DNA of 64,000 nucleotides from Uloborus plumipes (Eukaryota; Arthropoda; Arachnida; Araneae; Uloboridae): contig JAXGGA010005538.1 in assembly GCA_038373865.1 (NCBI GenBank), positions 1-64,000 on the forward strand, written 5' to 3'. This document shows, one piece after another, positions 45,673 to 57,379 of this stretch. The notes beneath the pieces are model-generated. The model was not told where the DNA came from. It ran no database searches and worked only from the letters and a program-made list of their open reading frames with translations. The translations under genes and the position numbers were made by a program. Position 1 is the first letter of the stretch. Each line of letters begins with the position of its first letter.

Positions 45673-46975
45673 TAAAAAAATAGAAGATGACAAGAGATTA
45701 AAATTTTAAATCATTAAAAGTTTTCCGATGTCTTGCCAACAATTAAATAGTGTGAAAGGGATATTTTTGTGGGATATAATTTATGCATTGTTACTTTAAT
45801 GAAGTAGAAGACATCTTAAAAATCATCCCCTTTTGGAGTGATATGTGCAAGTAATTTTTCGATCCTATTTCGGTATTGGTACGAAAATGACGTCTTTAAT
45901 AGGAAAAAAAGAACAATCAATTAATTTTCTTCGAACTGGTCGCCAAATCTTTCCGGAACTGAAACAAATAAACTGAAAATTTTAGCGAATTAGGGCTAGT
46001 AGCTCAGTTTTACGCGTTCAAACAATTGGACGATTTCTCCGGACTATTTTATAAAATATGTGTGCGTGTGTGTTTCTTCTTTTCAATTACAAGGAACTAT
46101 ATTAATGTAAGTCGTGTTGAGAATTATACTTTCAGTATTTTAATATAAGACAACAAGTCACTATTTTGACTATGACATTCATAATTGCCGCAAACATTTA
46201 TAAAGTGCAAAACTGAAGCTTTATTCCTAAGAGAATTTACAAGTTTACACAGGAGCATTAGAGACCCATTTGGCACAGCATTTTCACCTAGCGCACAATT
46301 TAATGTACTGGGCATCTGGGGATAGATAACTGACTCGGCTCTTGGGGGCTTTAAATGTTTCAGGCAACGACTTGCTTAATGTGCTGTGATATCAAAACAG
46401 TTGCATGTGTCGTATAAGGATTATTTTGGTTAGGGTTTGTCGGATTTCTTCGTTTTGGCGCAATTTAGAAACCATTGAGTAACTTGTTTAAGATTACGAG
46501 TGCCTATTTATTGCCATTTTTAATCGAAATTTTGATTAAAATATATTTATTATACCTTCCGTAGGCGTGAAATTGCATGAAACTAATAATAATTAATTCA
46601 TGATTTCGTAATGTAAAATTAAGAAAGACAACCAATTCTGCATTGTATATAGAATACTTTTAAATACCAATATAATATATTTTGTAGTGGATGTTCGTTT
46701 TCCTGTATTTTTTCCTTTGAATAAAAACAATGAATGAGATCCAATAATATCCAATTTATTGCTAATCACAAAAATATATTTGAAGAGTAAACAGTCCCCC
46801 ATTTACATTAAAAAAAATTAAATTCTTTCTGAAAGTCTTATATGAAAATAAAGTTTAATGAGTCTCAATAATGTCGCATATATTTGCCATCATAGCCTCG
46901 CTATTTTTATTATTATTACTATTATTGATTTAGAGCTGTATTTTTGTAAATATTTTTTTTACCATAAATACATAT
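45673..46975. other. AT-rich sequence; possible decayed repeat tail near 45930
   Basis: Apart from the weak similarity noted for the 43967 repeat at about 45930-46060, no gene or element was recognised. Confidence 0.3.
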
Positions 46976-47238
46976 CTATATATCGTGGGGTTACAAGTGA
47001 AACACACTAAGTCGAAATAATTCATTTTCAGATTTTTAGTTTATCTTACACACAAAAATGAGCTATTTCTACTGGGGAAACCCACTAAGTCATATCTTTA
47101 TTATGCAATGCTATACTAGTGAAACACACTAAGTCGTATAATTAATGATAATTATTGATCAACGTTTTCTCAAAATCATGTTTTTTGACTTAGTGTGTTT
47201 CACTTAGTGTGTTTCACTCACTAACCCCACGATATATA
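46976..47238. mobile_element. 263-bp MITE with GTGAAACACACTAAGTC repeats
   Basis: TATATATCGTGGGGTTA on the left and its reverse complement on the right bound the element. GTGAAACACACTAAGTC occurs directly at 46997-47013 and 47119-47135, in a variant form near 47075-47091, and inverted at 47187-47203 and 47202-47217. The whole unit can fold on itself. It sits in TA-rich flanks, so the exact target duplication cannot be fixed. Confidence 0.85.
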
Positions 47239-47249
47239 ACTAGTGGTTA

Positions 47250-48186
47250 GTGCCGGCGTCGCGCGGCCAAAAATGCAACATGCAAAATCCAAGAAGGTAT
47301 TTTTTTTTGTAACAACAATGAAATAGGTGAGTCTTAAATTGATAATTCATTGTTAATCGTAATGTTTGTTGGAAATACTTATATTTAAAAGCGTTAAATT
47401 TTATCAATTTGTATTCTTAAATCCTTATCTCTATTACACTATTCAAAAATTGAAAGAAAATGGCCATTTTGAGACAAAAAAATTTAAATTTTGAGCTTTT
47501 TGGATTTTTTAAAAATTTCAAAACCCCGCCTATGTGATTTCTAATGCATCGATGAACCTGTGCCAAGTTTGATAAAAATTCGACGAAAACTGGATTTGTA
47601 TAGGGAACAAACATATGTACACACATCCATTTGAATATATAGAAAATTAATGCATGTATGTACCTTGTACCTATGTATGACCTTTATAGGCTCAAAAACT
47701 ACCCGTCGGATTTCGCTAAAAAATTTAGCTTGTGTTCTCACTGGACACATTAAGAGACCAATTAGAAAAAAAAATCTGACGGGTAGTTCTTTTTTTTATT
47801 CCAATTTCAGTTGAAACTTCCACATAAAATCTCTAACTTTTTAAAAACTTTTCCCCATTCAAATCATTATTTAGTGCTTCATCTCAACTTCCCCTAGATA
47901 GCTAATTCTGCGTTTGGTATTGTCTTTGCTTCGCGTGGTTTTCTGAGGCTTCTCTCAATTCAAGTAGTTAAGAAACGTTTCTTTCGTGAGTATTCACCCT
48001 TGAATATATAATACTTTTGTTGTTACTCTTTCAAAAGTATAAACGCATTTTTTTAGAAAATCAATACAGATAAATAACACATTTAAGTTTGATTTCACGT
48101 TGCGCTGATTTAACTGAACACGTTGTCACAAAAAAATACTTTCTTGGATTTTGCATGTTGCATTTTAACCCGGTCGACGTCGGGCA
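47250..48186. mobile_element. 0.94-kb TIR element, about 65-bp ends
   Basis: The left end (GCCGGCGTCGCGCGG then AAAATGCAACATGCAAAATC then CAAGAAGGTATTTTTTT) is matched by the reverse complement of 48121-48186 with a few mismatches; the 33-bp inner core differs at one base. The body has no recognisable transposase and contains its own small inverted repeat at 47693-47792. The left end starts about 12 bp after the previous MITE. Superfamily not assigned. Confidence 0.75.
47693..47792. repeat. 100-bp inverted repeat
   Basis: AAAACTACCCGTCGGATTT and its inverse AAATCTGACGGGTAGTTCTTTT frame a 60-bp loop. It lies inside the 47250-48186 element and may be a nested foldback or MITE. Confidence 0.7.
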
Positions 48187-48216
48187 TATCCTCTAATTAG
48201 CTTATAAAAATACTGC

Positions 48217-48531
48217 TTAAGGCCCCTATATAGACGAGCCGACGCATCAAGATTAAGTTTCACCACTTTGGATCCAGCTTGTGTTTTAGTATTTGTCTTC
48301 TCTATTAATTGTTGTCTTTTTTGGCAAGTTATCGCCTTTTGGTAATTTTTCTCTGAGCAATGATTAGCTACAAGTGATTTTGGCAAAGCTCGGCATTGTC
48401 CCAAAACTTTTTAAACTTTCTTGTGGTAACCCCAGCTCCGCAACAATGAAAGTTGAAAGTAAAAGTTAGTAATTTGGATCCAAAAAGGTTGAAAAGCTTG
48501 ATGCGTCGGCCTGTCTATGTAGCGGCTCAAA
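48217..48531. mobile_element. 315-bp MITE with GCCGACGCATCAAG ends
   Basis: The left CCTATATAGACGAGCCGACG then CATCAAG pairs with the right CTTGATGCGTCGGCCTGTCT then ATGTAGCGG. The inner 14 bp are perfect and the outer 17 are imperfect. GGATCCA occurs near both inner flanks. The outer ends (AAGGCCC / GAGCCGC) recall the GGGCCCTGC end of the MITE at 31.0 kb. Non-coding. Confidence 0.78.
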
Positions 48532-49182
48532 TATTGCTAGCTTGTGAAAGAGGAATAATCAACTTTACATCCCTCAAACTTTGCAAAAAGGAACCCCTTT
48601 TTTTCAATGCAACTAAGTGTGAGCTTTAGGATGAAGAGAAAAGCTCTTCTCAGACGACTTTTCAAAGGGAAAGTGAAAATTTGAGGACTGTGATTTGTTC
48701 ATTCCACTTTATCTCTGCTTAATTTAGAGGCTAGCACATACCTGCAAAAGCTGACGTCCCTGAAAACTAATAGATGCTTCCATTTCCGCCTGTAAACCTT
48801 TTTATACCTAATGTTACCCAATTGTTATTAATTAACGAATGGTAGTCTTTTCATCACATTGGTGGTCAGACAGTATGAAACTTAGTCCGCGAAATTTAGT
48901 AACAAAAAAATCAAACCCTTTTACTATTAAACTATATTTTTGACCAGTACTCATTTTACCACAACACATCGGTAAAAAGAAGAAGCACAAAACAAATTAG
49001 TACTTCGAACAGCCACTGTTGCCATTCAAAATCAATAAATAACATAAACAATTAAAATTGAATAATTCATGGAGGTAAGAATTTTTTGGAGGAAGTACCA
49101 AACAATGTCTGTCTAATGAAAATAGGGTCTTCATTTTTTCCTATTAATTAAACCGAAAATTCAGGTTTTAGCACTTTTTTAA
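48532..49182. other. AT-rich sequence without recognised features
   Basis: Only short frames; no TIR or repeat unit recognised. Confidence 0.3.
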
Positions 49183-49406
49183 CCCATTAGTGCCTGACAT
49201 TTTTTTTTTCTAAATATATTTTGTGTACTAGTTACCCGGCTACAGAACACACTTTACAATGGTTATGTGCTGCATTCTTTCAATAATGAATTGAAACAAT
49301 ACCAAAGTAATAATTGAACACTATTATTCGGTTGAAATGTTCATTTTTGGTTAATTCAGACCGTTTTTGTTCTGTCCCTAAAAAGGGAGGCTAGGCATTA
49401 ATGGGT
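49183..49406. mobile_element. piggyBac-type MITE, short copy
   Basis: TTAA at 49179-49182 and 49407-49410 flank CCCATTAGTGCCTGACAT on the left and GGCATTAATGGG on the right. In reverse complement it aligns with 17337-17844 along nearly its whole length but lacks the about 280-bp central part. It is either a deletion derivative or the progenitor form into which the extra sequence was inserted. Confidence 0.85.
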
Positions 49407-49414
49407 TAAAGTTG

Positions 49415-49895
49415 CCTAAAAAATGTTGCGTTTATTTAATATTCTCCCAGACTTTCAACACTTGTGCTTTCATAAGCCGAAGCAAATGCGATACCTTTAA
49501 AAGGGATTTCGCTCATCTTCGTTTAACTTGTGAAGTTCGTGCTGCACACATCCAAGAAAACGGATGAATGGCAAGGCGTGGTTGTTACATTAATCCTCTT
49601 TCGCCTGATCCCACATGTTACTTTCCTGCTCAGGCTCACTTAGTTTCGAGTATTTACGAGAGCTCTTAGTGGACGAAAAGGTAAACTGGTATTATTTTAA
49701 TGCACAGCGCGTTAAATGTATCCCCGCTGTTAATCAAGCGGAGTGTAGAGCACCTAGCATGTCTTTATTGCCCCCGCTTAGTAATGCATTTAGGACGCTT
49801 TTTAAAGGAGGGTTTATTTACAGTACTGAGCGAATTTCAATTTAGAGTGGCTCTGATTTAAGTTTTGTTTGGTGTTGTTTTTTTCCAAAATAGAC
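49415..49895. other. Unassigned sequence with a short open frame
   Basis: A 76-codon plus-strand frame (49615-49845) shows no domain. Nothing else was recognised. Confidence 0.3.
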
Positions 49896-49898
49896 TTA

Positions 49899-50210
49899 GG
49901 CAGGAATTCAAGTGAAACAGGCGATCGTATATTGCAATCGCTACTGGAAGTGAATTACATTAGAACGTTTCTTGATAAAAACATCGTGACGTCAGCGTGA
50001 CTTTTGCCTGTGAAAAACGAGCTAGATAAAACGTCACAGCCTACTTGGCGAATAAGAGGAGATCGCTGACTGCTTGTGAGCTCTTATTGGCTCCACCCGT
50101 AGTGACGTCAGTGCGATTAGCATTTATTGCGATTGCAACTTATCCAAATTTGGGAATTTGCGATTGCAATGGTGAGTTGCGATTGTCCGTGTTTCACTTG
50201 AATTCCTGCC
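49899..50210. mobile_element. PIF/Harbinger-type MITE, TTA-flanked
   Basis: Perfect inverted ends GGCAGGAATTCAAGTGAAAC plus A are flanked by the 3-bp duplication TTA (49896-49898 and 50211-50213), the TWA target of PIF/Harbinger elements. GCGATTGCAA-type motifs recur just inside both ends. The 312-bp body is GC-richer than its surroundings and contains two TGACGTCA palindromes (about 49987 and 50103) and an inverted CCAAT (ATTGG at about 50085). Non-coding. Confidence 0.88.
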
Positions 50211-50214
50211 TTAG

Positions 50215-53200
50215 TTTGTAAAATTTTTAGGGAGTACAATTATTTTCTACTCGAGTTAGAATAATATTTCTGAAAATATCTGTTTGGTATATACCATAAA
50301 ACTAATGCTCACTCAAAGCTTTATTTTATAAATTACTCGAAATTTTAAGTAGAATTGAAGTTTTGTTTCCGTGTCAACTTTTAGAAATTTGCTGATCATT
50401 AATTAAATGTAATTCTCTTATTCGAACATTCTTTTAAGTGGCGTAAGAAATTGCGCTTTAAGTTGTCTGAGTACGTTCGGAGTAAGATTTCTGAAACTTC
50501 TTCTACTGTTGACAATACTTTTATATTTAATATTTAATTTAACTTTGATTACACTTATAATCTTCAGCGCAATTAAGCGCAATCAATCTGCTGTAATCTG
50601 AAAGTTTGTGCAATAAAAAAGTAGTAAACATATTTCAATATACATACAATTAATTAGTAACTAGAAACAACCATTAGTCAATATTTATTATTTTTACAAG
50701 GAATCAAATCGAAAATTACCTACGTTAGGTGCACGTTAACGTCTTTCGATCGTCAGCGATAACATGTAGCTCCCTCACTTTAGATGAGGCGCTTGTTTCA
50801 TATCCACCTTTTTTTTTCTTCCTTAACAAAAAAACAGTTTTTGTTACGAAATGGAGAAAGCAAAATATCATTTATCTAAATGGATTACTCAGGAGAAGAA
50901 AGAAAACTACTGCGCTTCAAACTCAGATTATAACGAAACTACTTTCATTCGGATTTGTAAATGGTTTCTGATATGTTTTCCTTCAGGACTTTTTTATTCG
51001 TTCATATTTTATCATTTAAGCTAAATGTTGCTAGTTACTTTAAAAGTATTAAAGTTATGAAAGGAATATTTCTCTTTATTATAGATTTCTAAAGTTCTCT
51101 TTTCTTAATTCCATTTATTAGGCTATACATTTAGCTATACGTAGAAATATTAGCGTTGGTATTGGAGATGGCATTCTTATTTGAAAATAAATATATAAAA
51201 ATAAAATTATGAATAGTTCGTAAATAATTACAGTCTGATATGTATGCTGACTCATATACGAAGATTTGTTTCAGAGTTTATACACTTCATGTTGTGTCAG
51301 AAAAATATTGAACATTGGGTTTCCAGTTACTTTTTTCCTTTTTCCTTAAATCAGGCCCATTCATTTAGGAAGGGGAGGGGGGGCAACCCCCCCCCCTCTG
51401 ACTTTGGGAAATCAATGTATTAGCATATTAGTGGGCGTGGTTTTGCCACTTTTTGGTAAACTTTACATGTATATGCACCCTTTGCCCCCCCCCCCCTGGA
51501 AAATTTCGAGATGACGTCCCTGCCTTAAATACAAGTTTTTTAAAGAAGAATAATGAAAGGAAAAGACGATTCTTAGACAGTATGCAAATCTTTAGATAAT
51601 TTGGACACAAACAGAATTGCGAACATTTTTTAGTTAGAATTGCAAAAAAACTGTCGTACGTTGGTTTAAAGCACCTTTTGGGGTAACGATAGCTTACTTT
51701 TGCGAAAATAGTTTCTTTTAAGTTCGAGAGCAAGTATAAAAACAAATTTCATACCGAGGTTGATTTACTGCTGTTTTTAAATAAACTGTATACAACTTTG
51801 TAAGAAAAAGCAGCCCCAGTGCTCCAACTGATTAATTTATACTATATTTTTAATTTTTGTTAATAACTTTGAAACAAAATGTTCATTACTATAAAGTTGC
51901 TTTTAATTTAATCAACGCGTTCACACTTGAATTTTAATGTAACATATTTGATTTCTCATACTCCGAAACTTATACAACCAGAAAAGTTTCTTTGTACTTG
52001 AACAGAGTAAAACATTCTTCTAAATAAAATTTGTTTAAAGTAAATCCACGGTTTGCATTAACTTCGTTTTCGAATGATACAAAGTCTTCCTCACTTTTTT
52101 CACAAAATCATAACAAGCTAGAATTTTGAGAAATTTTTGGATGGCTGTAGCCGATTCTCTAACGTTTGGGTATCGTTACAAGCGACTGAAATTGCATTAA
52201 TCGCACAGTTCTTCGGCTGAGACTTTAAAAGACTCGCTTCAACCAGGAAATCGCTATGTCAAAGGCTCACTATACCGGAGCTCGACTGTAAAAAGCAATT
52301 AATATCCCCTTAACAAAAAATCGAAATTAGTTCTACGAAAAATATTTCATTAATTTTAACTTATGAATTTTATTTTGTACTAATGTGCTGTTTCACTGAG
52401 CACTTACCCCATATTTAATGAAATGGAGAACTAGTTTCATGGAGAACTAATAATTAAAATATTTCATATCAACACCAGCCTTACATTTTAAAGAATCTGC
52501 AAATTAAATGCTAAAAGTTTAACTAACAGTTTACAAGAAGACAAGAAGGTTCAAACATATTTGACTTGAAACAAAGAAGTAAATATCTTGCCACTGAAAT
52601 TGTCTCTAAGAGAAAAAAGCATAACGAATTCATTTTTCGTGTCCAAAAATTTTCAGCGTATTCAAAAGTAATATACCTGCTAATAATACACTAAGCATGT
52701 TTTCAACTCCATAAAATCCAGTAGTTGTCTCTCACCGTCAATCAATTTTATTAAAGTCATGCAAATCAGTACTCTACGTTTCATATCAATATGAAATGAA
52801 TCTGCTATTAAATAGAACTGCATTAATCATTGAGTAATTGGAAAGTGATTTAACATGAATGTAGGTGAAGGAACAAACGATTAGAATTGGCATCTATTAG
52901 TCATAATGTGATTTAGAATGAGTAAAGCGGTTATAAATCAAAAGGTCCAGTATAACCAACATTTCTGCGAGTCTTTAAAACATATAATGATTAAAATATG
53001 AAAAATGTGTTCTGATGTTTTAATGCTATGTTATCTCTCCTTGATCTCCGAATTACCTATTATAATATCTGAACATAGATACCATAAACCTTAAGCAAAT
53101 GGAATAAAGTACATTTAAGGAAGAAGTCGAATTAGGAAGATGTCGTATCATGTGTTTCATAAACAGGCGTCAATAAAAACAGCTGGCTAATGAGTTAAAA

Positions 53201-53300
53201 TGAAGGATAATGCGCATTGAGAGTATAGATATATTGGTTTTTATCTACCCCAGATTTAATGCGTTTATATTGTTTTGCCATTTTTACCGATATATGGCAA
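50215..53300. other. AT-rich sequence; G and C runs at 51.36-51.50 kb
   Basis: No gene was recognised. A GGGGAGGGGGGG / CCCCCCCCC inverted pair at about 51371-51397 and a C run at 51486-51497 mark an unclassified repeat. Near 52265-52290 there is a CGGAGCTCGACTGTA motif resembling the right end of mariner-type MITEs, without a partner. Confidence 0.35.
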
Positions 53301-53309
53301 TTACCCGAA

Positions 53310-53790
53310 ATTGTATTAAATGCCTTTGGCTAAGATGCCGTATTTTCCTTTGGGGAAGATAACGTAGCTTTTCGAAACGCTCTAGAGGAAACAATGATCC
53401 TACAAGAAACATAGACCTAGAAAACTAAACCGAACCGTCGGAAAAATGTGATTCGATGTAATATGTGATTCAATAAAAATATGTCGAATAAAAATGTGAT
53501 TCGATTGTATGCAGCCATTGGAGCAAAAACATCGTGTACGGCATCTTCCCTCAACGACAATTTACCGTACGATATCTTCTTCAGCAGTATGGGGAAGATA
53601 CTGAAATGAAGAGTTTTTTAATTATTAATCTTCGGTGGTAAACATTGTTTTCAAAACGAAAATTATTTTTTTACCAATCACAAAAGTCGATATTTTGCGG
53701 ATAAATTGGATTTTTAAAACTAAAACCACTGCCCTATTTAGTGTAAATAAAGTCAAAAACTATGGCGTCTTCATACAATCTACCTTAGTT
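53310..53790. mobile_element. GGGGTAAGATGCC family element, copy 2
   Basis: GGCTAAGATGCCGTATTTTC near 53329, CTCTAGAGGAAACAATGATC near 53381 and the AATTGGATTTTTAAAACTAA region near 53703 align in order with 28.76-29.71 kb. The right end (CAATCTACC then TTA) resembles the right end of copy 1. The left end is not identifiable, so this copy is truncated or more decayed. Confidence 0.5.
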
Positions 53791-53799
53791 TTATGAGAC

Positions 53800-54848
53800 C
53801 AATGTATTTAGTAGATTGTCTGAAGAATGTTTTCGACATCGTGCCTATCTCAAGACGCAATGAAAAGTTTTACTTAGGTACATTTTATTTCATTTTGCAA
53901 AGTTTAATAAATGCGTACGATCCGTTCATTATTACCGTACACAAAAGAAAATGAACCAATTTACTTCAATGAACCATTTAAGTACCTCGTTAAAACAATC
54001 CTTCTTAATTATAAACATTCTAGTTACATGTTATTTCTCTGAAAAGAATTTCTTCAGCTAAATTTCCATCATTAAATATTAAAAATATTTTGAAAACTAT
54101 TAACTTCATTCAAATCGAAATTAAAGCCATTTAAATGAATTTTTACAATACATTAAAAGTATCTAAATTATTTTACAAATACTTGCTGTGTGTACTGCAT
54201 AAGCCTTCAAGAAGAGAGCAAAAGTATGCAGGATAAACGCAAAGACATAAATTCTATTAGAAACTAGTTCCAATCATAACTCCCAATGACGATTCTTAAC
54301 GAGCCTGCGGGATATGTCTTCTAATTATTTCAATTCCCTTATGAAATACTTCAAATAACTTAAATATTTATCTATGAAAACAGTGAATTCAATCAAATGT
54401 CTTTAAGTTCAGTTACGAGGGAAAACATATTTTAAAGATGTCACATAGTTTCGTCATTGCTTTCAACTAGCCATACATTCCTTACTTAAGTAAGGACAAT
54501 ACTAATTTATAAGGATAGCAAATGATTTCAAACGAAGAATGCGGAAGCAATGAGTCGAAAATAAGGATGTTTATTTCAAAAATTCACTTAATTTTTCTTA
54601 ACGAGCATCCTAAATATTTGTGCACTTTATTTTACGGAATTATTGCATTTGAAAAATATTAGTACAAGCATAGTTTCGTCTTTTACTTTATAAGATACTA
54701 AAGAAGTGTATGGAACCATGACCTCTAACTCTCTGCTGCCCAAACTATATGTTCATATGGGTAAAACGTTAAAAGTGTTTTGCCTATTCTGCTTTCCAAG
54801 AAGCTTATCCGTATCAATTCTTTGTAAAAGCATTTAAATACTATTAAT
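53800..54848. other. AT-rich sequence without recognised features
   Basis: No gene or element recognised. Confidence 0.3.
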
Positions 54849-54851
54849 ATA

Positions 54852-55030
54852 CAGTCGTGTCTGATTAAAGAAATAGCCATTTTGCAATGAAAAATATTCT
54901 AATAAGCAGGATATTCCATTATCCGGAATCAAAATAATGCAGTATAGCGGTTTGGTGCATTGAAAATGTATTACATTAAGCGGAAAATTCTTTTAACCGA
55001 TATTCTAATAAGCGAGCTCGACTTTATTGT
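54852..55030. mobile_element. Degenerate mariner-type MITE
   Basis: The left CAGTCGTGTCTGATTAAAGA and the reverse complement of the right end (AAGTCGAGCTCGCTTATTAG) are imperfect inverted repeats next to TA. TAATAAGC and TTAAGCGG motifs recur inside. It resembles the 31288-31461 MITE in layout but is older. Confidence 0.5.
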
Positions 55031-55319
55031 ACAAGTTATCTTAAATAACTTTAACTTCGGTTAAATTTTAGATAATAGTTTCAAAACATTCTTACCATGT
55101 CGTGATTGAAATTACATGAAGCATTTAAAATATATTGTAGTTTTGTTTTTTAAATACTCTATATTTTCAAAACCAATTTGTCATTCTGCGACTGAAATAT
55201 TAACTTGTATTATTACCAACAACCTAAAAATATTGCGTCATTCAAGTACACTAGTTAACAAAGAAATTACCCCTTATAATGAAATATTTGATATAGTCTT
55301 TCTACGTCTACACAACAAC

Positions 55320-56000
55320 TGCACTGCAAAAAATGAGCTGTTTTTTTTTACAGTATAATACTGGCAGCCAAGGTTCCAATTTAAAACTGTAGAACGCCCA
55401 GTGATAAACTGTAAAACTAGCAGTTTTGCAGTTTCTTGCTGTAAGATTTAGCTGTATTATACTGTAAAAACAACAGTATAATACTGAAGACAAAGGATCC
55501 ATTTTAAAACTGTAAAATGCACGGTAATAAACTAAAAATAGCAATTTACAGTTTATTACTGTAAAATTAGTTTTACAGTTTATTTCTGTAAAATTAGGTA
55601 TTTTACAGTTTAGCACTGTACAGTTAGAAATTTAACATCTTATTACTGCAACGTTAGCAATTTAACATCTTATAACTGCAGAGTTAGCAATTTAACATCT
55701 TATTACTGCAGAGTTAGCAATTTAACATCTTATTACTGCAACGTTAGCAATTTAACATCTTATTACTGCAACGTTAGCAGGTTAACATCTTATGACTGCA
55801 ACGTTAGCAATTTAACATGTTATTACTGCAGAGTTAGCAATTTAACATTTTATTACTGCAACGTTAGCAATTTAACATCTTATTACTGCAACGTTAGCAA
55901 TTTAACATCTTATTACTGCAAAGCTAACAATCTTCACAGTTTATTAATATAAAATTAGCTGTATTATACTGTAAAAACAACATTCATTTTTTACAGTGTA
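55320..56000. mobile_element. ACTGTAAAA-type MITE with internal satellite
   Basis: The ends CACTGCAAAAAATGAGCTG and the reverse complement TACACTGTAAAAAATGAATG are inverted repeats followed on both sides by TTTACAGTATAATAC-like sequence. The body shares order and sequence with the copy at 59083-59475. Here the internal 30-bp subrepeats have been amplified into a ten-unit array (separate entry), making this copy 681 bp against 393 bp. Non-coding. Confidence 0.85.
55621..55920. repeat. 30-bp satellite array, ten units
   Basis: Ten head-to-tail 30-bp units (ACGTTAGCAATTTAACATCT then TATTACTGCA) fill exactly 55621-55920. Units differ at one to four sites; ACG/GAG at the unit start alternates, suggesting duplication of multi-unit blocks. 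The unit derives from the flanking 30-bp motif TGTAAAATTAGCAATTTTAC then AGTTTATTAC, also present two to three times in the sister copy at 59.1 kb. Confidence 0.95.
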
Positions 56001-56009
56001 AGCACATTT

Positions 56010-56760
56010 CAAATAAACAATATGGCTATTCAATAACTCGGCTTGATCAAAATTGAATATTTTGACCGATTGGCTATAAAACAAATTTTTTTGCGCATGT
56101 CTCCTGAGTACTATTTTTATAGACCATCTCTAATCGGTTGTGGCTATTTTTTCCAACGTGTCTTTGTAAAACACGGAAAATATTGGTAGCCAAACAAATG
56201 TTATCGCACTCTGTAACACCTCAAGAAATCAGGAAATGTTTGATCCATCAACCTGACAGGCTGGATTGATGAAGTTTTGACAGTATTATTTTTCTACTTG
56301 AGAAAATTTAGTGATCGCTCAAAATGCTTCATGAACTGTTGAGAAGACTGATAGCAGGGAAAAGCTTGTGGATTTCTTTAAAAAAAAGTATTCCATAGGT
56401 AGACGTAGCAATTTTTTTTTTTTTTAATTTTGTTTAATATCTAAAAGAAGATGCATCGTTTTTTGAACTTAAATTTTTTGCCAAACAAAATAGTTAAATT
56501 TATTTTATTAAAACTTACAATCCTTTGTCACCATTGATTGTTGGACTCTTAAATTACTTTTAATATAATTTTCATGGTATTGGGGCAATTTAGAAAACAT
56601 CTAGTTCTTTATTTTTTCCTAAGTTGCCACTTTAACAAGTTTGAAAGTCTGAAAAAAAGAAAGATATTTAACGAGTATTTTAAAAAAAAAGCTAGTAAAT
56701 TTAATTTTCCAAAACTAAACCAGTTGGTTGCGGGAATCAAGAAACTATTTTACATGTATC
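56010..56760. other. AT-rich sequence without recognised features
   Basis: A T-run lies near 56411-56424. No gene or element was recognised. Confidence 0.3.
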
Positions 56761-56762
56761 TA

Positions 56763-57117
56763 ACGTATAACCGCCCATGTAATCGTTACTACAAAATTCT
56801 GTTATTCACAAAAATAGGAAGATTTCGGTATTTGGATATAGTAAATATTAATTCGTTAGCATTAATGTTTTGTCATCAATTCATATGCAAGGAATGTGCC
56901 TCAACTGCATACATAAATAAAGAGCCGTGAACTATATATTTGCCTAAGTTTACCATAAAACAATAGGGTTAACAAAATTTTTAAAAAATGCATATAAACG
57001 TTTGACTTCTGCTCCGATTTCCCAACTATCTAACCCATCAAAAATAAAACCAAAGAACGAAATTAAAAATCATTGTTAAAACCTTCCTAAATTAATTACA
57101 AACATTTCATTCATTAA
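56763..57117 (+). repeat. Dispersed repeat pair, copy B (partner 45325-45672)
   Basis: Same-orientation partner of 45325-45672, diverged by about a quarter of positions. The long plus-strand frame overlapping its start (56574-56930) is broken in the partner and is judged spurious. Confidence 0.6.
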
Positions 57118-57379
57118 CACGTATAAGATAGCAGCAACGTAAATTTTCAACCATTGACAATTTTCCTTTGGGTAAGGAAAATTAACATAGAGCTATAATA
57201 AGAAATTAATTCAAAAGTTGCACCTATTCGTTTCTTCTGACGTTCTCTCTGAAGTTCTTGGGGGATACATTGATAAAACATTTAATACTTGGATCTCCAT
57301 TGGAAGCTAATATTGTTGCTATATTATCACACTTCTGAATTTTTTCTCACCCGGACCGATTTGAAATTCCCCAAAAAAG

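Noticed and set aside
55621..55920. CRISPR-like array
   Set aside because: Units are contiguous 30-bp repeats without unique spacers; it is a satellite inside a MITE in eukaryotic DNA.
56574..56930. 118-codon plus-strand frame
   Set aside because: It overlaps a dispersed repeat whose partner at 45.3 kb is not open in this frame.
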